From Aphanomyces cochlioides (lineage: Eukaryota > Oomycota > Saprolegniomycetes > Saprolegniales > Verrucalvaceae): a stretch of 64,000 bases of DNA. The DNA lies in contig JAHQRK010000001.1 of assembly GCA_019828595.1 (NCBI GenBank), positions 1,860,001-1,924,000 of the forward strand, read 5' to 3'. Positions 44,137-54,701 of this stretch are shown here, in pieces (within the stretch, counting starts at the first letter, position 1; each line of letters starts with the position of its first letter). A model generated the notes under the pieces. It did not search any database. It saw only the letters and a program-made list of their open reading frames with translations, and was not told the origin of the DNA. Position numbers and translations under genes: made by a program.

Positions 44137-46593
44137 ATGGAAAACCTGGTCGTGTACGGTCGTTTTGAAGAAGACAGTGCGAAAATGCAACCCCACATCG
44201 AAGTTGGTGGAACGATTGCACTATCTCAAATCCTGGGCGACGAAAAGACGGCATCAAATCCATTTGGGATGTGGATGGTTGGTGTGCCGATCGGAAATCA
44301 CCAATATGAGATCAACAAGAGCAAGCTTTCGTGGCACTATGGCTGGGTCTCATCGCGCTTCAACAGTAAAACTTTGCACCGTTTCAGGGTATATTTCTTT
44401 CAACAAGCTTCCCCGCAGCAGCTCAAGTGTTGTGGCACAATCGCATCTCCAACTTTTTCACTATGCTCCAGTCGGAAAACCCGAAAAAAATCCAGTGCAA
44501 CAAGCAGCGTTGGATCGGGTACACCCAAAGCTGAACCAACCCAATCACCTCCTCTGGAACCCCCTGTACCTATGATCAAGTCAGAGCCTTTCCCTGCAAC
44601 TATACCGCCGCCTCAAGCGTGCCCTGCACCTCCCCCCATCAAAATTGAAATTCCCTCGTTTGACACCATTCTTCGCCATGACGCTCAACGACCTCGAACC
44701 TTTCCTAGCCTGGAAAACGTCGCCAAACGCTTAAAGGTTTCAATGGATGATAACCCACAACCCCCACTCTCGCCAACAACATCCAGTATGTTGAAAAATG
44801 CCTACACATTAGTCTTATCGCGCTATAGCATTCAGCTTTTCAAGTTTTTTACGCCCACTTGGTCCAAACCAAGCCCTTCCCAGCTCTCCAGTTCCTTCAA
44901 CCACCAACTCATGCAGTACGTACTCCAATGCCCATTAACAAATTAAACCACATAATTATAGCCTACAGCTTTTCCAGCTTTTTGCGTGGCCAGGAGACTA
45001 AACCGTCGTCACCTGTGCCATCGCAAGCTCCATCATGTGGTCAATTCATGCGTAATTCATTTTACTGACTTCAATGTAGCCTTCAGTTTTTCAAGTTTCC
45101 TTCGCCCAACTAACTTAGTCCCACCTGTAAAACCTGCGCAACCTGGATCTCCTGTCCCATCCTCAGTGCCATCGGGTGGTATGTTAAAAATATCTCGCAA
45201 TATTTAATCCACTGTAGTCGTGACCCTCTTCTCCGACCTTGTGAAAGAAGATGTTTGCCGCAAAACCAAGGAGAAGAAACGTGTGTCTCGGTATGATTAT
45301 GTTGAGCGTGCAGTTGTCCTGCATCAGATTCACACTTTGGCGACGTCAATAACAGGCTTTACTACAGCCCCGGAAGGAAAATGGAATTGCCTAGCAGAAT
45401 CACAAACACCAATGCAAGGGTTTTTCATACGAACGGGGGAATGGGAGAATATTTCTATTTACGAATGTCGCCCCCGTGCGCACAAAACAGATGAAACATA
45501 CGAGCAAGTCCTGACGTTTTGTGTAAATGCCATGCGTCATGCAGTCCGCACCGGCTTCATTGGTCGACTGAGATCCTTCCTCCATTCTCACGCGTCATGT
45601 ATATTCAAGCCGGAGCTGCTTGACCAAGCTTACGCTGACTTCATCATATTTTTTGAACAAGAAATTGAAAGCTACGTGTTCCCAAGAAAGAACATGCAAT
45701 GCGCAGCCTTCCTCGCTTATTTGCGCCGTAATTTGCCTCGCGAAATGCTCTCCCTCATTGGTAATTTGCTTTCATCTCCGCGTGTTTCATAAATAGTAGA
45801 TGGCACACCCACCCCGGACCAAAGTGATAATGAACCTCTTGGATACTTTGACTTGGTCACGCAGTTGCGCCGCACTTATCACTTTGTCAAGTCAAGTGAG
45901 GAACCTGTGGATACAAAACCTTCAAGCGTCAGTCGAACTTTGGTAACTGGGCGCTGGCGACGGGAGCGCGCACCAACTGCCACGGGCAATTCCTGGTTTT
46001 ATCGTGTATTGGGTAGCAGAATGTTGAAGCTTTGGACTCTTGTTGAAACTCCCAACGAACTATATGTAAGACTGAAGTAATTGCTATGACTTCACTATAT
46101 TTTGTAGATGAAATTCGATGACAGTTTGATCCCTGCAATGACAGCTTACTTGCTGAACGGAAATCCGATGTTTCTATCGTTTTCACCGATCGGAATGGCG
46201 ACTGGTGGCACTCAAGGCCGAGCCATGGATGGTTGGTTTCTATCCACTCCTCGAATGCTCATGTGAGGGCTAGGATACAAAGCATGGCGAGATGAGAAAA
46301 ACCGCATTGTTGTCCAGTGGTACAATTGGCCCCGAGGCAGTGTGCGTCGACGATTTTCTCGCACACTATATCGTTCGGAGACAGACCCCAATATTCTGTG
46401 CTCGATCACAATTGCTGAGGTACCAAATGCTTGAGTACATTGTACTTACAATTTTTAGGAATCGTCGATGAGTGAAGAGGATTTGAAGGCGTTTGCAGAC
46501 ATGAGTCTGTCGGAGCGCATCAACTTTCCTGGCGAGTGGAAAGTGATCATGCAAGAAGACTCAACATTTGTCAGACTTGAAGACGATCAGTAA
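44137..46593 (+). CDS. Unrecognised protein with triplicated Ser/Pro-rich exons
   Basis: Nine exons (44137-44785, 44829-44915, 44962-45039, 45080-45178, 45218-45760, 45800-46065, 46108-46231, 46274-46419, 46459-46593; introns 39-46 nt) give 708 residues. The N-terminal part has NPFGMWMVGVPIGNHQYEIN, LSWHYGWVSSRFNSK and CCGTIASPTFSLCSSRK, followed by a Pro-rich region with IKSEPF and IKIEIP motifs that resemble SUMO sites in transcription factors. Exons 2-4 each encode SFSSFLR plus PSSPVPS-like text. The C-terminal part has a globular character (MKFDDSLIPAMTAYLLNGN, FPGEWKVIMQED). A nuclear regulator is a guess; the family is not recognised. Its CDS end overlaps the convergent gene by 7 bp. 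Confidence 0.75.
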
Positions 46594-48688
46594 TTTATCT
46601 TGCTGGGAAATTCCCACACAGCGTCAGCTTTCTCGGCTCGTGTTTTCAGCGTTTCAAAGTACTTCATCCGTTCAGGGGGTCTCATGTGCACCTTTTTCTC
46701 GTCAGAGAGTTCTTTCTTGAGCCGCTCTTTGGTTGTGTATATCTCCTGACCGTGTCGTAACTGGGTGATACACTGCTGCCGCAGTTCGTGCATTTTTGCT
46801 CTTGTCGCCTTGTCGGCAGCTCCAACACTCGGTGAAATCGGTGACGGCCCGTACCTAGCACCAAAGTTCATCATCTCATGGACAATTTCAACGAACTGGT
46901 TGGATTCAAGTTGAAATCTTGATTGCGAATTGTCTTGACTCGGATTCAATTTCGACCGCGGGCCTCTGTGAGCTCGTGTCAAGATTGGAAATATCAAAAC
47001 CACCACATACGTAATCAGCAGCCGCGTGTCAAACCAAGGAGTGCGACCCCGTCGAGTAGGGCCTCGTGATTTCCTACGCTGGTAAGTTTACATAATGTCA
47101 TGGCAATCGTACCGCCGCAGTTGGTTGAAATTAAACTTGTAGCCTTGAGGAAGGACGTCTTCAGTCCAGCTAGACACCAGTCAGCGTCTACGAGAGAGCA
47201 ACGAGTGCCTTGTAATTGCTGGAATCTTTGTCAAATTCTCCGCCACCATCTTCTCGCATGCTGTCAAATGCGACGACAGCTCTGGAAATGTCACGAGGCC
47301 ATTTTGATCGCGGTCGACATCCGTCATGAGCCTGTGGAATTCCTGCTCGGACAACAAAATGCCCTTGTGCTTCAGCTATCCCTCTGCTTTGAGCAAGATG
47401 TTTATAAAGCACAAAGACGAACCCCTTGGCGGAACTCGGCGTATGAGAGCACCCCACTGGCATCTTCGTCCATGGATTTGAAAATGTCGACAATTCGCGT
47501 CTTTTGAGCTACGCAACACCTTACGCCTATCTTGAAGCATGTCGATCGTACATTTGAGCTTTTCAAAGACGCGTTCAGCCACTTCGACGACGGCTTCGTC
47601 TTCGCTCTTGTCGACCGAGACTGGGACATCCACCACTGGGGCAGGAGCATGCACCACATGGGGCTTGAGTTTGTGATTTCGTTGAACGACTGAAGTTCGG
47701 TCGTGGGCATCGACAAGGGGGCCGTCCATGAGAGCCTCAAATTCGGCGAAACACAGCGCGCCATCATTATCCCTGTCGAAGCTACAAATAGTCCCGTGTG
47801 CCACCAACTCATTTCAAAACTTTGTACGTGTGCAAGAGTTCTTGGATTATGGACTCCGTCGCAGGGATACTGAGCTTTGTCAAATTGAATTGGAGCTAAA
47901 ATACAACCACTGGGGCCGTTTTGCCACTCCAGACGACTTACCATCTCTTGATTGAGTTTGCTTGCTTTCTTGTCGTCCCAATTGCGAAAGACTGCAGCGA
48001 GCGGGATATTCTACAAGCAAGACTTTCAACATTCTGTGCCTTGGGGTGCTGGCTCACATTGTATCGCTGCCGTAATGTACGAATGACTTCTTTCGTGTCC
48101 ATGGAGTGGCTAGCTGGTTGTATCTCCACTTGGGCTTCATTGCTCGCGGGGCAGACATGGTCCAGCCCACAGAAAGCATCCTTCGAGACAAGTCTACAGT
48201 TTGGTCATGTGATTTGGTCCTTGTGTGCATGCTGTCGCACCCAGACTGAGGCTCCACAAGCGTCTGAATGACTTTTTCAGTTGTCTCCTGGCCAAGTTGA
48301 CTCGTCCAGCCCATGCTCGTCATCATATCTCGCATATCATGCTCGGATACATAGCCGTCTCGGTTTGTGTCCCAAGTGAGGAACGCCGATCGAAGACGCT
48401 TCGAGCTATCTGGCTCCACCGCTCTGATGAATTGGCTAACCGCTTCCACTGCATATTCATCCTTGGGAGTTGGTGTTTCGTGCCGTGGGCTTTGAACTTC
48501 CTGTGTGGAGATGCGTCTGTTGTTGGATGGCGCTGTGGTTGATGAGGTGTGTGGTCTTCGAAGCATTTCACGTGGAGTCGGAGGCTGCAACTCTTAAGAG
48601 CAATACAGAACAGTGAGCCAACCTTTGGAGCTGTTTTAGGTCGTCGAGGCGTCGGAGGGGAGTGTCCTACAGTGTTTTTCGGCTGCAT
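46587..48688 (-). CDS. Multi-EF-hand protein with predicted C-terminal membrane segment
   Basis: Ten exons from ATG 48688 give 569 residues. The EF-hand part has AFLTWDTNRDGYVSEHDMRD, HTFDRDNDGALCFAEFEALM, IFKSMDEDASGVLSYAEF and LMTDVDRDQNGLVTFPELSS, i.e. four calcium-binding-type loops plus a degenerate one (VFRNWDDKKASKLNQ). The second part follows after a short 33-nt intron (47202-47170) and a 39-nt one (47112-47074): a basic stretch, a helix LLITYVVVLIFPIL and a charged coiled tail ending WEFPSKINY. If the 33-nt intron is not used, the EF-hand protein stops at 47181 and the rest has no start codon, which is why I join them. A calcium sensor tethered to a membrane is the inferred role. Confidence 0.65.
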
Positions 48689-48726
48689 CTACTCATGAGT
48701 TCGTTGTGGTGATGATGAATTTCATC

Positions 48727-49070
48727 TCAAAGCACCATTTTGCTGGTCTGGTCATCGGCCACGCGTTCAACTTGCGCTGTTAGTGTATCTGCCTGCTTCC
48801 ACATTCCTCAAGATCCAAAGGTGCTGTAGATTGACGTACAATGAGTGTGGCAGATGGGCTTGGATCCTCTTGATTCGACTGTGGCTGGCTGAATCTAAAG
48901 GAAATCATTAAGGCTTGGCTCGATGTGTTGGTTTACCTCGATGGATGTGTGTGACTTGAGCCTGCAGTGAGCGGACGGATGCATCGTGGGGAAATAGCTC
49001 GCTGTGGGATAATGTGCGTGCTGCGCAGCCGATTGCTGCTTCCAGTGTCATGGACACGGACCTTGGTCAT
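48727..49070 (-). CDS. Small unrecognised protein, three exons
   Basis: Exons 49070-48937, 48894-48840 and 48792-48727 (introns 42 and 47 nt with good GT-AG ends) give 84 residues. It starts MTKVRVHDTGSSNRLRSTH, is basic in the first half, and ends with TLTAQVERVADDQTSKMVL, a short amphipathic helix. It has no known domain. It sits between the EF-hand gene (38 bp beyond its end) and the Tim17-family gene on the same strand, 79 bp away. Exons too short for ordinary ORF scanning support a real spliced gene, but there is no homology evidence. Confidence 0.5.
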
Positions 49071-49148
49071 GGCGCAATTCGTAGCGTTTCAGGTAAATTC
49101 CAGTCAAAAAACGTTCGTGTCTATTGTAGCTTAAAATAAATCGGCCAA

Positions 49149-49553
49149 CTACGAGTCGTGGCTAAAGGTTGCAAACGCGGCGGCGAAGGCTCCACATGTG
49201 AGTCCAGTCAAGATCGACGTTCGGACCGGCAGCGCAATTTTCGTCTGTGGGTTCTGCGTCAAGAGCAATCCAGCAGCAAATCCACCAAGAAATGTATTCA
49301 AAGAGTCGTCTTTTCCACGCAAGTGTTCTGCTGCACACGAGACGCCACCAAACGTGCCTAGGAAGAGCGTGAAGCCTGCACAGTTCATCGCGGTTGATTT
49401 GAGCAGAAAGCGAGGATTCAAACGCGTCTTTCCAGCACTGGCCAAACCTAGGTGCTCATACGCATCAATGGACACTGTCCACAGCGCGCCAGTTACTACG
49501 CCGCGGTAGACCAATTGAGCCAACCTCGCGTCGCAAGTCGCCGTTTTGGTCAT
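49149..49553 (-). CDS. Tim17/Tim22/Tim23-family inner-membrane protein
   Basis: A single exon of 134 residues from ATG 49553 (MTKTATCDARLAQLVYRG). Another in-frame ATG at 49583 lies inside the CCGGAT promoter motif, so the shorter form is preferred. Four small-residue-rich helices are visible: GVVTGALWTVSID, NCAGFTLFLGTFGGVSCAAE, LNTFLGGFAAGLLL and SILTGLTCGAFAAAFATF. The GGxxGxxxG-type pattern with a conserved loop (EHLRGKDDSLN) is that of the Tim17 superfamily, which includes import-channel subunits and the complex I subunit B14.7/NDUFA11. Length and the RGKDD loop suggest the latter group, with moderate certainty. Confidence 0.65.
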   Translation of the reverse strand: MTKTATCDARLAQLVYRGVVTGALWTVSIDAYEHLGLASAGKTRLNPRFLLKSTAMNCAGFTLFLGTFGGVSCAAEHLRGKDDSLNTFLGGFAAGLLLTQNPQTKIALPVRTSILTGLTCGAFAAAFATFSHDS

Positions 49554-49580
49554 GGCCACAAGTCGTGTCGACTTTTCAAT

Positions 49581-49612
49581 CATCCGGATAATCTGTAGAT
49601 TATCCGGATATC
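49581..49612. promoter_or_regulatory. Paired palindromic CCGGATA motifs before the Tim17-family gene
   Basis: CATCCGGATAATC and GATTATCCGGATATC lie 10 bp apart, 28-59 bp before the ATG at 49553 on the minus strand. Confidence 0.55.
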
Positions 49613-49839
49613 TTGGTATGCATCGTAAATGCCATGTCTTCAAACGCACGATATGAAAGCGTCTATGGCGAACAAAGCAAGCTCTAGAAGAGAGTCAACT
49701 TCTCACTCTTTATTTAGCTTGTAAATGTGTGCCGTCAGGAGTGGAAGACTTTGTTTCTCTGCGAGGATGTCACGACTTCAACTGTTTACCTTGCTTTAAC
49801 GACCTAGTCATGTATGAATAATTGAAATAGGTTGAATTT

Positions 49840-49855
49840 ACCTGATTTTAGTGAC
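49840..49855. promoter_or_regulatory. ACCTGATTTTAGTGAC motif shared with another MATE upstream region
   Basis: It differs by one base from ACCTGACTTTAGTGAC at 25615-25630, upstream of the MATE gene at 23832. It lies 94 bp before this MATE start. Orientation relative to the two genes differs. Confidence 0.35.
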
Positions 49856-49948
49856 ATTGGCTCGAACTCGGAATTGGATTAGAAATTGACCAATCGGATT
49901 GCGAGTTGAGACGACAGTGACTTCAACCTGGACAAAAGCCAAGTCGCC

Positions 49949-51622
49949 ATGGCGTCGGCACGCCGCCCTCCAAATGAAAAGACAAGATTGATCTCCAAGC
50001 CCCGAGAGATTGAAATGTATTCCTTCAGTGGTCATTCGTACTATGAAGCCATCGATATGACGCCCGATCTTGTCCCGATCAAGCAGGAGGTCGTCGAGAT
50101 CTCAAGCATGGCAGTGCAATTGTCGGTCCGCCAACTTGTCCGTCAGATGATGCTTGTCACAGACGTTGCCTTCCAGGGCCACATTGGTACCAAACAACTA
50201 GCTGGGGCTACGCTTGCTGGTGTCTACATGGCTGTCCCGTCGGCGTTTATTCAGAATGCAATTCCAGCCATTTCAACCTTGTGCAGTCAAGCCCACAGTG
50301 GTGGAAACCATCACCTCGTTGGCGTGTGGCTCCAGACGTGCATTGTCTTTGCAGTCCTTGGAGCGATGCCAATCATGATTTATTATCTCTTTGTTGGTGA
50401 CATCATTGCAATTACACTGGACGACACAGAGACTGTTCAATACGGCGAGCAATTCGCAAGGATCATGGCCGTGGGGCTCATCCCCCAATATCTCTACAGC
50501 TGCTTGACGACTTACTTTGCAGCCCAAGGCATTGTCATGGAAGCTACAGTGTGCAGCAGCATCACTGTTGTGCTCAACGTCGTCTTGAACCAAGTCTTCA
50601 TCTATGGCGTGTGGGGAATCCCTGGTCTTGGCTTTGTTGGTTCGCCCATCGCAACAGTGGTCGCGAGTTGTCTTCAGCTTGCCATGTTTGCCACGTACAC
50701 GGTATGGTACAAGAAGCTCCATCGAAAGACTTGGGGCGGCTGGTCTTGGGAATGCGTCAGCAAAAAGCAGCTTGTCATTTTTCTGCCTTTGGCTGTTCCC
50801 ATGGGGATAACTTCCGTTATTGAATGGTCGTCCGTCGCTCTGGCATCGGCATTTTCAGCCTTGCTAGGGACAGACATCGCTGCGTGCCAAGCTGTCTTGT
50901 ATGGCATTTGGGGCGTCATTAACTCGTTTGTGAGCGGGTTCAGCACGGCGACGCAGATTCGCATGGCAAGGTATCTCAGCGAAGGCTCAGCTGTCGGCAC
51001 AAAGCGAGTTTTGTCAGTTGGCTCAGCCACCGCCGGCACCATTGGAATTCTCATGGTTCTTGGCGTCTACTTTGCCAAGGACGCGCTCTTTCGACTGTGG
51101 AGTCCAGACCCGACGATTTTAGCTCTCTGCAACTCAGCGTTGGATGTCTTTTGTCTGTGCATGTCAGTGGCATTTTGCAGGTTCATGATGACAGCCTGCC
51201 TCCATGGGCTCTCCATGTCGAATGTCAACTTGATTGCCACCAATATGGCGACGTGGGGCGTATACATTCCCCTTTGCTACGTGTTGCCAGTCTCCCTTGG
51301 CTGGAGCCTTACTGGATTTTGGGTAGCGGACTGCGTTGGCGAACTCGTCAAGATTGCTATTTTATTCTGCGGGCTCGCCCGAGTCAACTGGAGAGCTGCT
51401 GCCGATTACGCCCACAAGTCGGCGGCAGTGAATGCTGCTGATGAAGAGCATCGCGAGCTCATTGCATTCGAGAACGAGGCGCTTTTGACGCCTCAGACCT
51501 TCAGGAGTCCCATGATCCACGTGGGCTCGAACCATACGCCAAGTGTTGCACAGAGGGCGATGTCCCTCACCCCCAAGCTCGGACGCCGCCACCATGACAG
51601 AGACGAGGAGATCCATGTCTAG
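49949..51622 (+). CDS. MATE-family transporter, third copy
   Basis: A single exon of 557 residues from ATG 49949. The MATE core is intact: LSVRQLVRQMMLVTDVAFQG, HIGTKQLAGATLAGVYMAVP, GLIPQYLYSCLTTYFAAQGI, GVWGIPGLGFVGSPIATV and GGWSWECVSKKQLVIFLPLA, then the second bundle ending near ILFCGLARVNW. The tail repeats the paralogues' features (ELIAFENEALLTPQTFRSPM, LTPKLGRR). It is closest to the gene at 23832, which lies 24 kb away in the opposite orientation. It would be a proton- or sodium-coupled exporter of organic cations or secondary metabolites. It is followed by the convergent bZIP gene (52 bp). Confidence 0.95.
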   Translation: MASARRPPNEKTRLISKPREIEMYSFSGHSYYEAIDMTPDLVPIKQEVVEISSMAVQLSVRQLVRQMMLVTDVAFQGHIGTKQLAGATLAGVYMAVPSAFIQNAIPAISTLCSQAHSGGNHHLVGVWLQTCIVFAVLGAMPIMIYYLFVGDIIAITLDDTETVQYGEQFARIMAVGLIPQYLYSCLTTYFAAQGIVMEATVCSSITVVLNVVLNQVFIYGVWGIPGLGFVGSPIATVVASCLQLAMFATYTVWYKKLHRKTWGGWSWECVSKKQLVIFLPLAVPMGITSVIEWSSVALASAFSALLGTDIAACQAVLYGIWGVINSFVSGFSTATQIRMARYLSEGSAVGTKRVLSVGSATAGTIGILMVLGVYFAKDALFRLWSPDPTILALCNSALDVFCLCMSVAFCRFMMTACLHGLSMSNVNLIATNMATWGVYIPLCYVLPVSLGWSLTGFWVADCVGELVKIAILFCGLARVNWRAAADYAHKSAAVNAADEEHRELIAFENEALLTPQTFRSPMIHVGSNHTPSVAQRAMSLTPKLGRRHHDRDEEIHV

Positions 51623-51674
51623 GATTAAACAAGGACTCACACAACATTTACAATTACGGTGGACGACAGTAACT

Positions 51675-52586
51675 CTAGGACGAAGGCTCTGACTCAGTCG
51701 GGACAAGGGCCCTCATGCGAAAGAGCTCTTGGGTCAAGTAGTGGAGCTTCTCCTTTTGCTGCTCGCGGGATCCAGCGGCGGACTCGCGGTTGGTTCGACG
51801 ACGATAGTCTTCCTTGGACTCGTCGGGTTTTCGTTCGCTCTTGGCGAGCTTGGCAGGCGTCCAGTCGCGGAATTCGATGGAGGGGTGCGCAGCTTGGATC
51901 TGGTGAATCTCAGCGAGAATCAACTTCATCTTGCGGTCGCGTTTTTCACGATATGCCGCAGCCGACTCTCGGTTCTTGGTATTCTTGGCGTCAGCAACGA
52001 TGATGCTATGGAGCAGAGCAGTTTTCTCCGCCGCAGCGGCCACAGAACTTCCATGATTCCTCGGAACAATGTTGCGCTTGAGGTTCCGACGTTCGATGGC
52101 GAGACGTCGTTGGATTGCGGAGGCATTAATTACTGACGAGTGCATGTTGCGCGAAGGTTCTTCCTTGACGTGAATGGATGGAAGGAAGGCGTGATGGGGA
52201 CGGTAGCCTGAATGAGTCCACTGGTGCACCGGGGTGGACAGAGTGTCGTGATGTGAAGACAGGGCAGGAGTAATATGGAGGGGCGCAAGGAACGAAGACT
52301 GTGGCTGGTGTTGGAGCGACGGAAGCAAGCGAGTGGGCGATCGATGTTCAGGAGGAAACGTCACTGGGGCGTAGTCGTCCGCAGGGGACTGATTCGGGCT
52401 TCGGTACTCATATTGCTGTTGGTCGTGGTGCGCATTGCCGCTGTGTCCACTGGCGATTCTGCCGCCACCGTCGTGCATTAAACTTGGCAGTGGCAAGTGG
52501 TAAGCTATCCTAGGCTGCGCGTCCATCTGATGGTCTTGCGATCGCTGGAGAGCTGATGCTGTCGTGAGGAGCTGATCGAGATGCAT
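51675..52586 (-). CDS. bZIP-type transcription factor with two basic regions
   Basis: A single exon of 303 residues from ATG 52586. The N-terminal two thirds are His/Pro/Ser-rich, typical of activation regions. Two separate N-x7-R basic motifs follow: KNTKNRESAAAYREKRDRKM (about residues 203-222) and RRRTNRESAAGSREQQKEKL (about 262-281). The second leads into a short leucine-type heptad (LHYLTQELFRMRALV). Oomycete bZIPs often have altered basic regions; a doubled one is unusual. It would bind DNA as a dimer if the short zipper suffices. A 5' exon could exist upstream (see 52624-53097). Confidence 0.8.
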   Translation of the reverse strand: MHLDQLLTTASALQRSQDHQMDAQPRIAYHLPLPSLMHDGGGRIASGHSGNAHHDQQQYEYRSPNQSPADDYAPVTFPPEHRSPTRLLPSLQHQPQSSFLAPLHITPALSSHHDTLSTPVHQWTHSGYRPHHAFLPSIHVKEEPSRNMHSSVINASAIQRRLAIERRNLKRNIVPRNHGSSVAAAAEKTALLHSIIVADAKNTKNRESAAAYREKRDRKMKLILAEIHQIQAAHPSIEFRDWTPAKLAKSERKPDESKEDYRRRTNRESAAGSREQQKEKLHYLTQELFRMRALVPTESEPSS

Positions 52587-52623
52587 ACTGTGTGAAAATC
52601 ACGAATGCTCCGAGTGTTGTAGC

Positions 52624-53097
52624 TCACAGTGTCAAGACAGCCCTTGTAGACACCAGATTGTAGCATTTCATTCCGTCAAAGTCCGATTCCACAATGGATG
52701 CATCCGAACTTGGGTGGTCCACTCGCTGAGATGTCATCAAAAGCCACGGGGAAAACAGCTCCAAGGCGACAAAACCCCCGCCATTTTCCATCGCCAAGAG
52801 ATCTGCCTGTGAATTGAGCGCTTGGGACCTCGCGGATGGCGCTGAGTCCGACCGCAGCGAGCGTGGCATCGGCCCATGACGCGCCTCAAGCGTTGGCGGC
52901 GTGATTGGCCCGTCAAATGTGCGACACAACACTAGACAGTGTGGTGGCGCAACGACAGATGCCCAACTGCAACTTGCCAAGTCTTTGTCCCTGCGCCACG
53001 TCGAGGGGCTGTGGCGTGGCGCATCCTGAGGCGATGCGCTCAGGACGACACACGACCCTCGGAGCAGGCGGCCACGTATGCATGATGGCAATTTCAT
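52624..53097 (-). CDS. Open frame upstream of the bZIP gene, uncertain
   Basis: An ATG at 53097 opens 157 codons starting MKLPSCIRGRLLRGSCVVLS and ending YNLVSTRAVLTL. There is no recognised motif; the composition is Ser/Pro/Arg-rich, and it ends 38 bp before the bZIP start on the same strand. It may be a hypothetical gene, a leader ORF, or chance in a GC-richer 5' region. Confidence 0.25.
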   Translation of the reverse strand: MKLPSCIRGRLLRGSCVVLSASPQDAPRHSPSTWRRDKDLASCSWASVVAPPHCLVLCRTFDGPITPPTLEARHGPMPRSLRSDSAPSARSQALNSQADLLAMENGGGFVALELFSPWLLMTSQRVDHPSSDASIVESDFDGMKCYNLVSTRAVLTL

Positions 53098-53115
53098 GAT
53101 TTCGACAAGGGCCAA

Positions 53116-54100
53116 GTGGCCTTAAAAGAGTGTCGAGGATGCGTCTGAGTGAAAGAGCAGCCTATAGACGGTATGGACATGCGACGAACGCACAGGAGAG
53201 GAAGAAAGACCTCTCGAGATCTCACGAGATCATGCTCGTCGACTGTCTGGTTCCCAGAATCTTCGTCATATGACACGAAAATTCACTCGAATACAATATC
53301 ACACCACATGTCGTCACCAATATCAACTATTGAAGTTTTGGACAAAACCTTTTAAATTCAATAGTTTAGCTGGGCATGATCTCAACGCACTGTGACCTGC
53401 GTATGCTCATGGGCTCCAACCTGTCCACGACAGATAACACTTTGGGCCTACAGAATCACAAGCTTATTGGAAAACAGTGGACTCTGTTTATTATCCTGTT
53501 ATGATGCTCTAGTTGTATTGTGTACACGATAAAATTACAAGGTGTATGCAATGACAGCCTTGACGCGATGATCCACACAACTAATTACTTTGAAGCAGAC
53601 AGTGCAGCCAACACGTATAAGAGACTTTAGATACCAACGTTGTTCTCTCCTTCGACTGTAAAGCAGCTCGAGAGATGCGAATGTTTTACAAACTGTGCAT
53701 TTACTGTATAAATGAATATCCTTAGTAATCAAATATTGTACCTATAAAACATAATAAATTCACAGCAATAGTGTGGTGAGAAATGGTGAGAAATCACATC
53801 TGCGACACCTTTCGCCCTCGGAAACTCCTTAACGACGACAACGCCAGAAGGCGACGCTGCTGCGATTGTGATCTCCAAGCATCCTGTCGTCGTGTTTTCG
53901 CCGCCACTTTGTCAGCAATCGCAACATTAATGACGCTCATGCGCTTGCTGCAACGGTGAACAGAAAACGACGGAGTGCAATTGTAGGAGGATCCTGCGTG
54001 CGTACAGGTGCATAGACACTTGACCCGTCGAATCGTTGAGAACCTGACCAACGTGGCTCGAGCCAATCGCAGTGCGTTGTAACACGTGTCTCGCGCATCA
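53116..54100. other. Stretch without recognised gene
   Basis: A minus-strand open frame at 53,794-54,123 is Arg/Ser-rich and unlike any known protein. The remainder is AT-rich with short frames only. Confidence 0.35.
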
Positions 54101-54316
54101 ATGAACCAACGTGGCAGATCCACATCGCTTTCTCCACAGAGCTCCGATGTCCCGTTTCATCCTCCGGCATCACGTCCTGAATCGCTCCTTGCGACAACCA
54201 CGCCACGAGACACGTTTGGATTACTAAGCTCACCTGGGTTTGCCATTCAAACCCCTCGGATCGACGCCGCTGCTTTGCCTTTCATGGCACGGTTGGCACT
54301 GCTGCCGCTCGGTTGA
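54101..54316 (+). CDS. Short Ser/Pro-rich ORF, uncertain
   Basis: Seventy-one codons from ATG 54101: MNQRGRSTSLSPQSSDVPFH to LPFMARLALLPLG. The text is protein-like (SPGFAIQTPRID) but has no recognised domain. It lies 100 bp before the CCGGAT cluster. Confidence 0.25.
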   Translation: MNQRGRSTSLSPQSSDVPFHPPASRPESLLATTTPRDTFGLLSSPGFAIQTPRIDAAALPFMARLALLPLG

Positions 54317-54417
54317 CGACGTGTGCAGTAATCAATGTCACCTGCCACAGTGCACTTTGCACTGGAGCGAGCACGTCGGAACGTCAACAGACACACTTAA
54401 AGTTCGCTCCCATGCGA

Positions 54418-54600
54418 TATCCGGTTAAACGGATCATTATCCGGATAATCCATCCGCCAAATTTTGCAACGTCAAGAATTTTTCCGGATGACTGATATTG
54501 GTCAGAAGTTCCGGATACGGTACTTTGCACTTTGTTATCCGGATGACAAGACTTCTCGGTGTCATCCGGATACTGCAAACTACAGCATGATTTATCCGAA
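54418..54600. promoter_or_regulatory. Cluster of at least six CCGGAT motifs before the DUSP-MATE locus
   Basis: Variants include ATATCCGGTTAA, CATTATCCGGATAATCC (17 bp, palindromic centre), TTTCCGGATGA, GTTCCGGATACGG, TTATCCGGATGAC and CATCCGGATAC, ending in TTTATCCGAAA. All lie 100-285 bp before the ATG at 54702. This is the densest cluster of the motif in the window. Confidence 0.6.
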
Positions 54601-54701
54601 ATATTTGAGTTAAAAGAACGGTATACTCAAGTGCAGGTTTACGATGATCGAGTCGACGGGTTCAACATTTTGGTCGCTTGAGTTCAGCGACAGAAGCGAG
54701 A

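Noticed and set aside
53794..54233. Possible minus-strand gene (Arg/Ser-rich frames)
   Set aside because: No ATG-initiated model with good splice sites, and no recognised domain in either frame.
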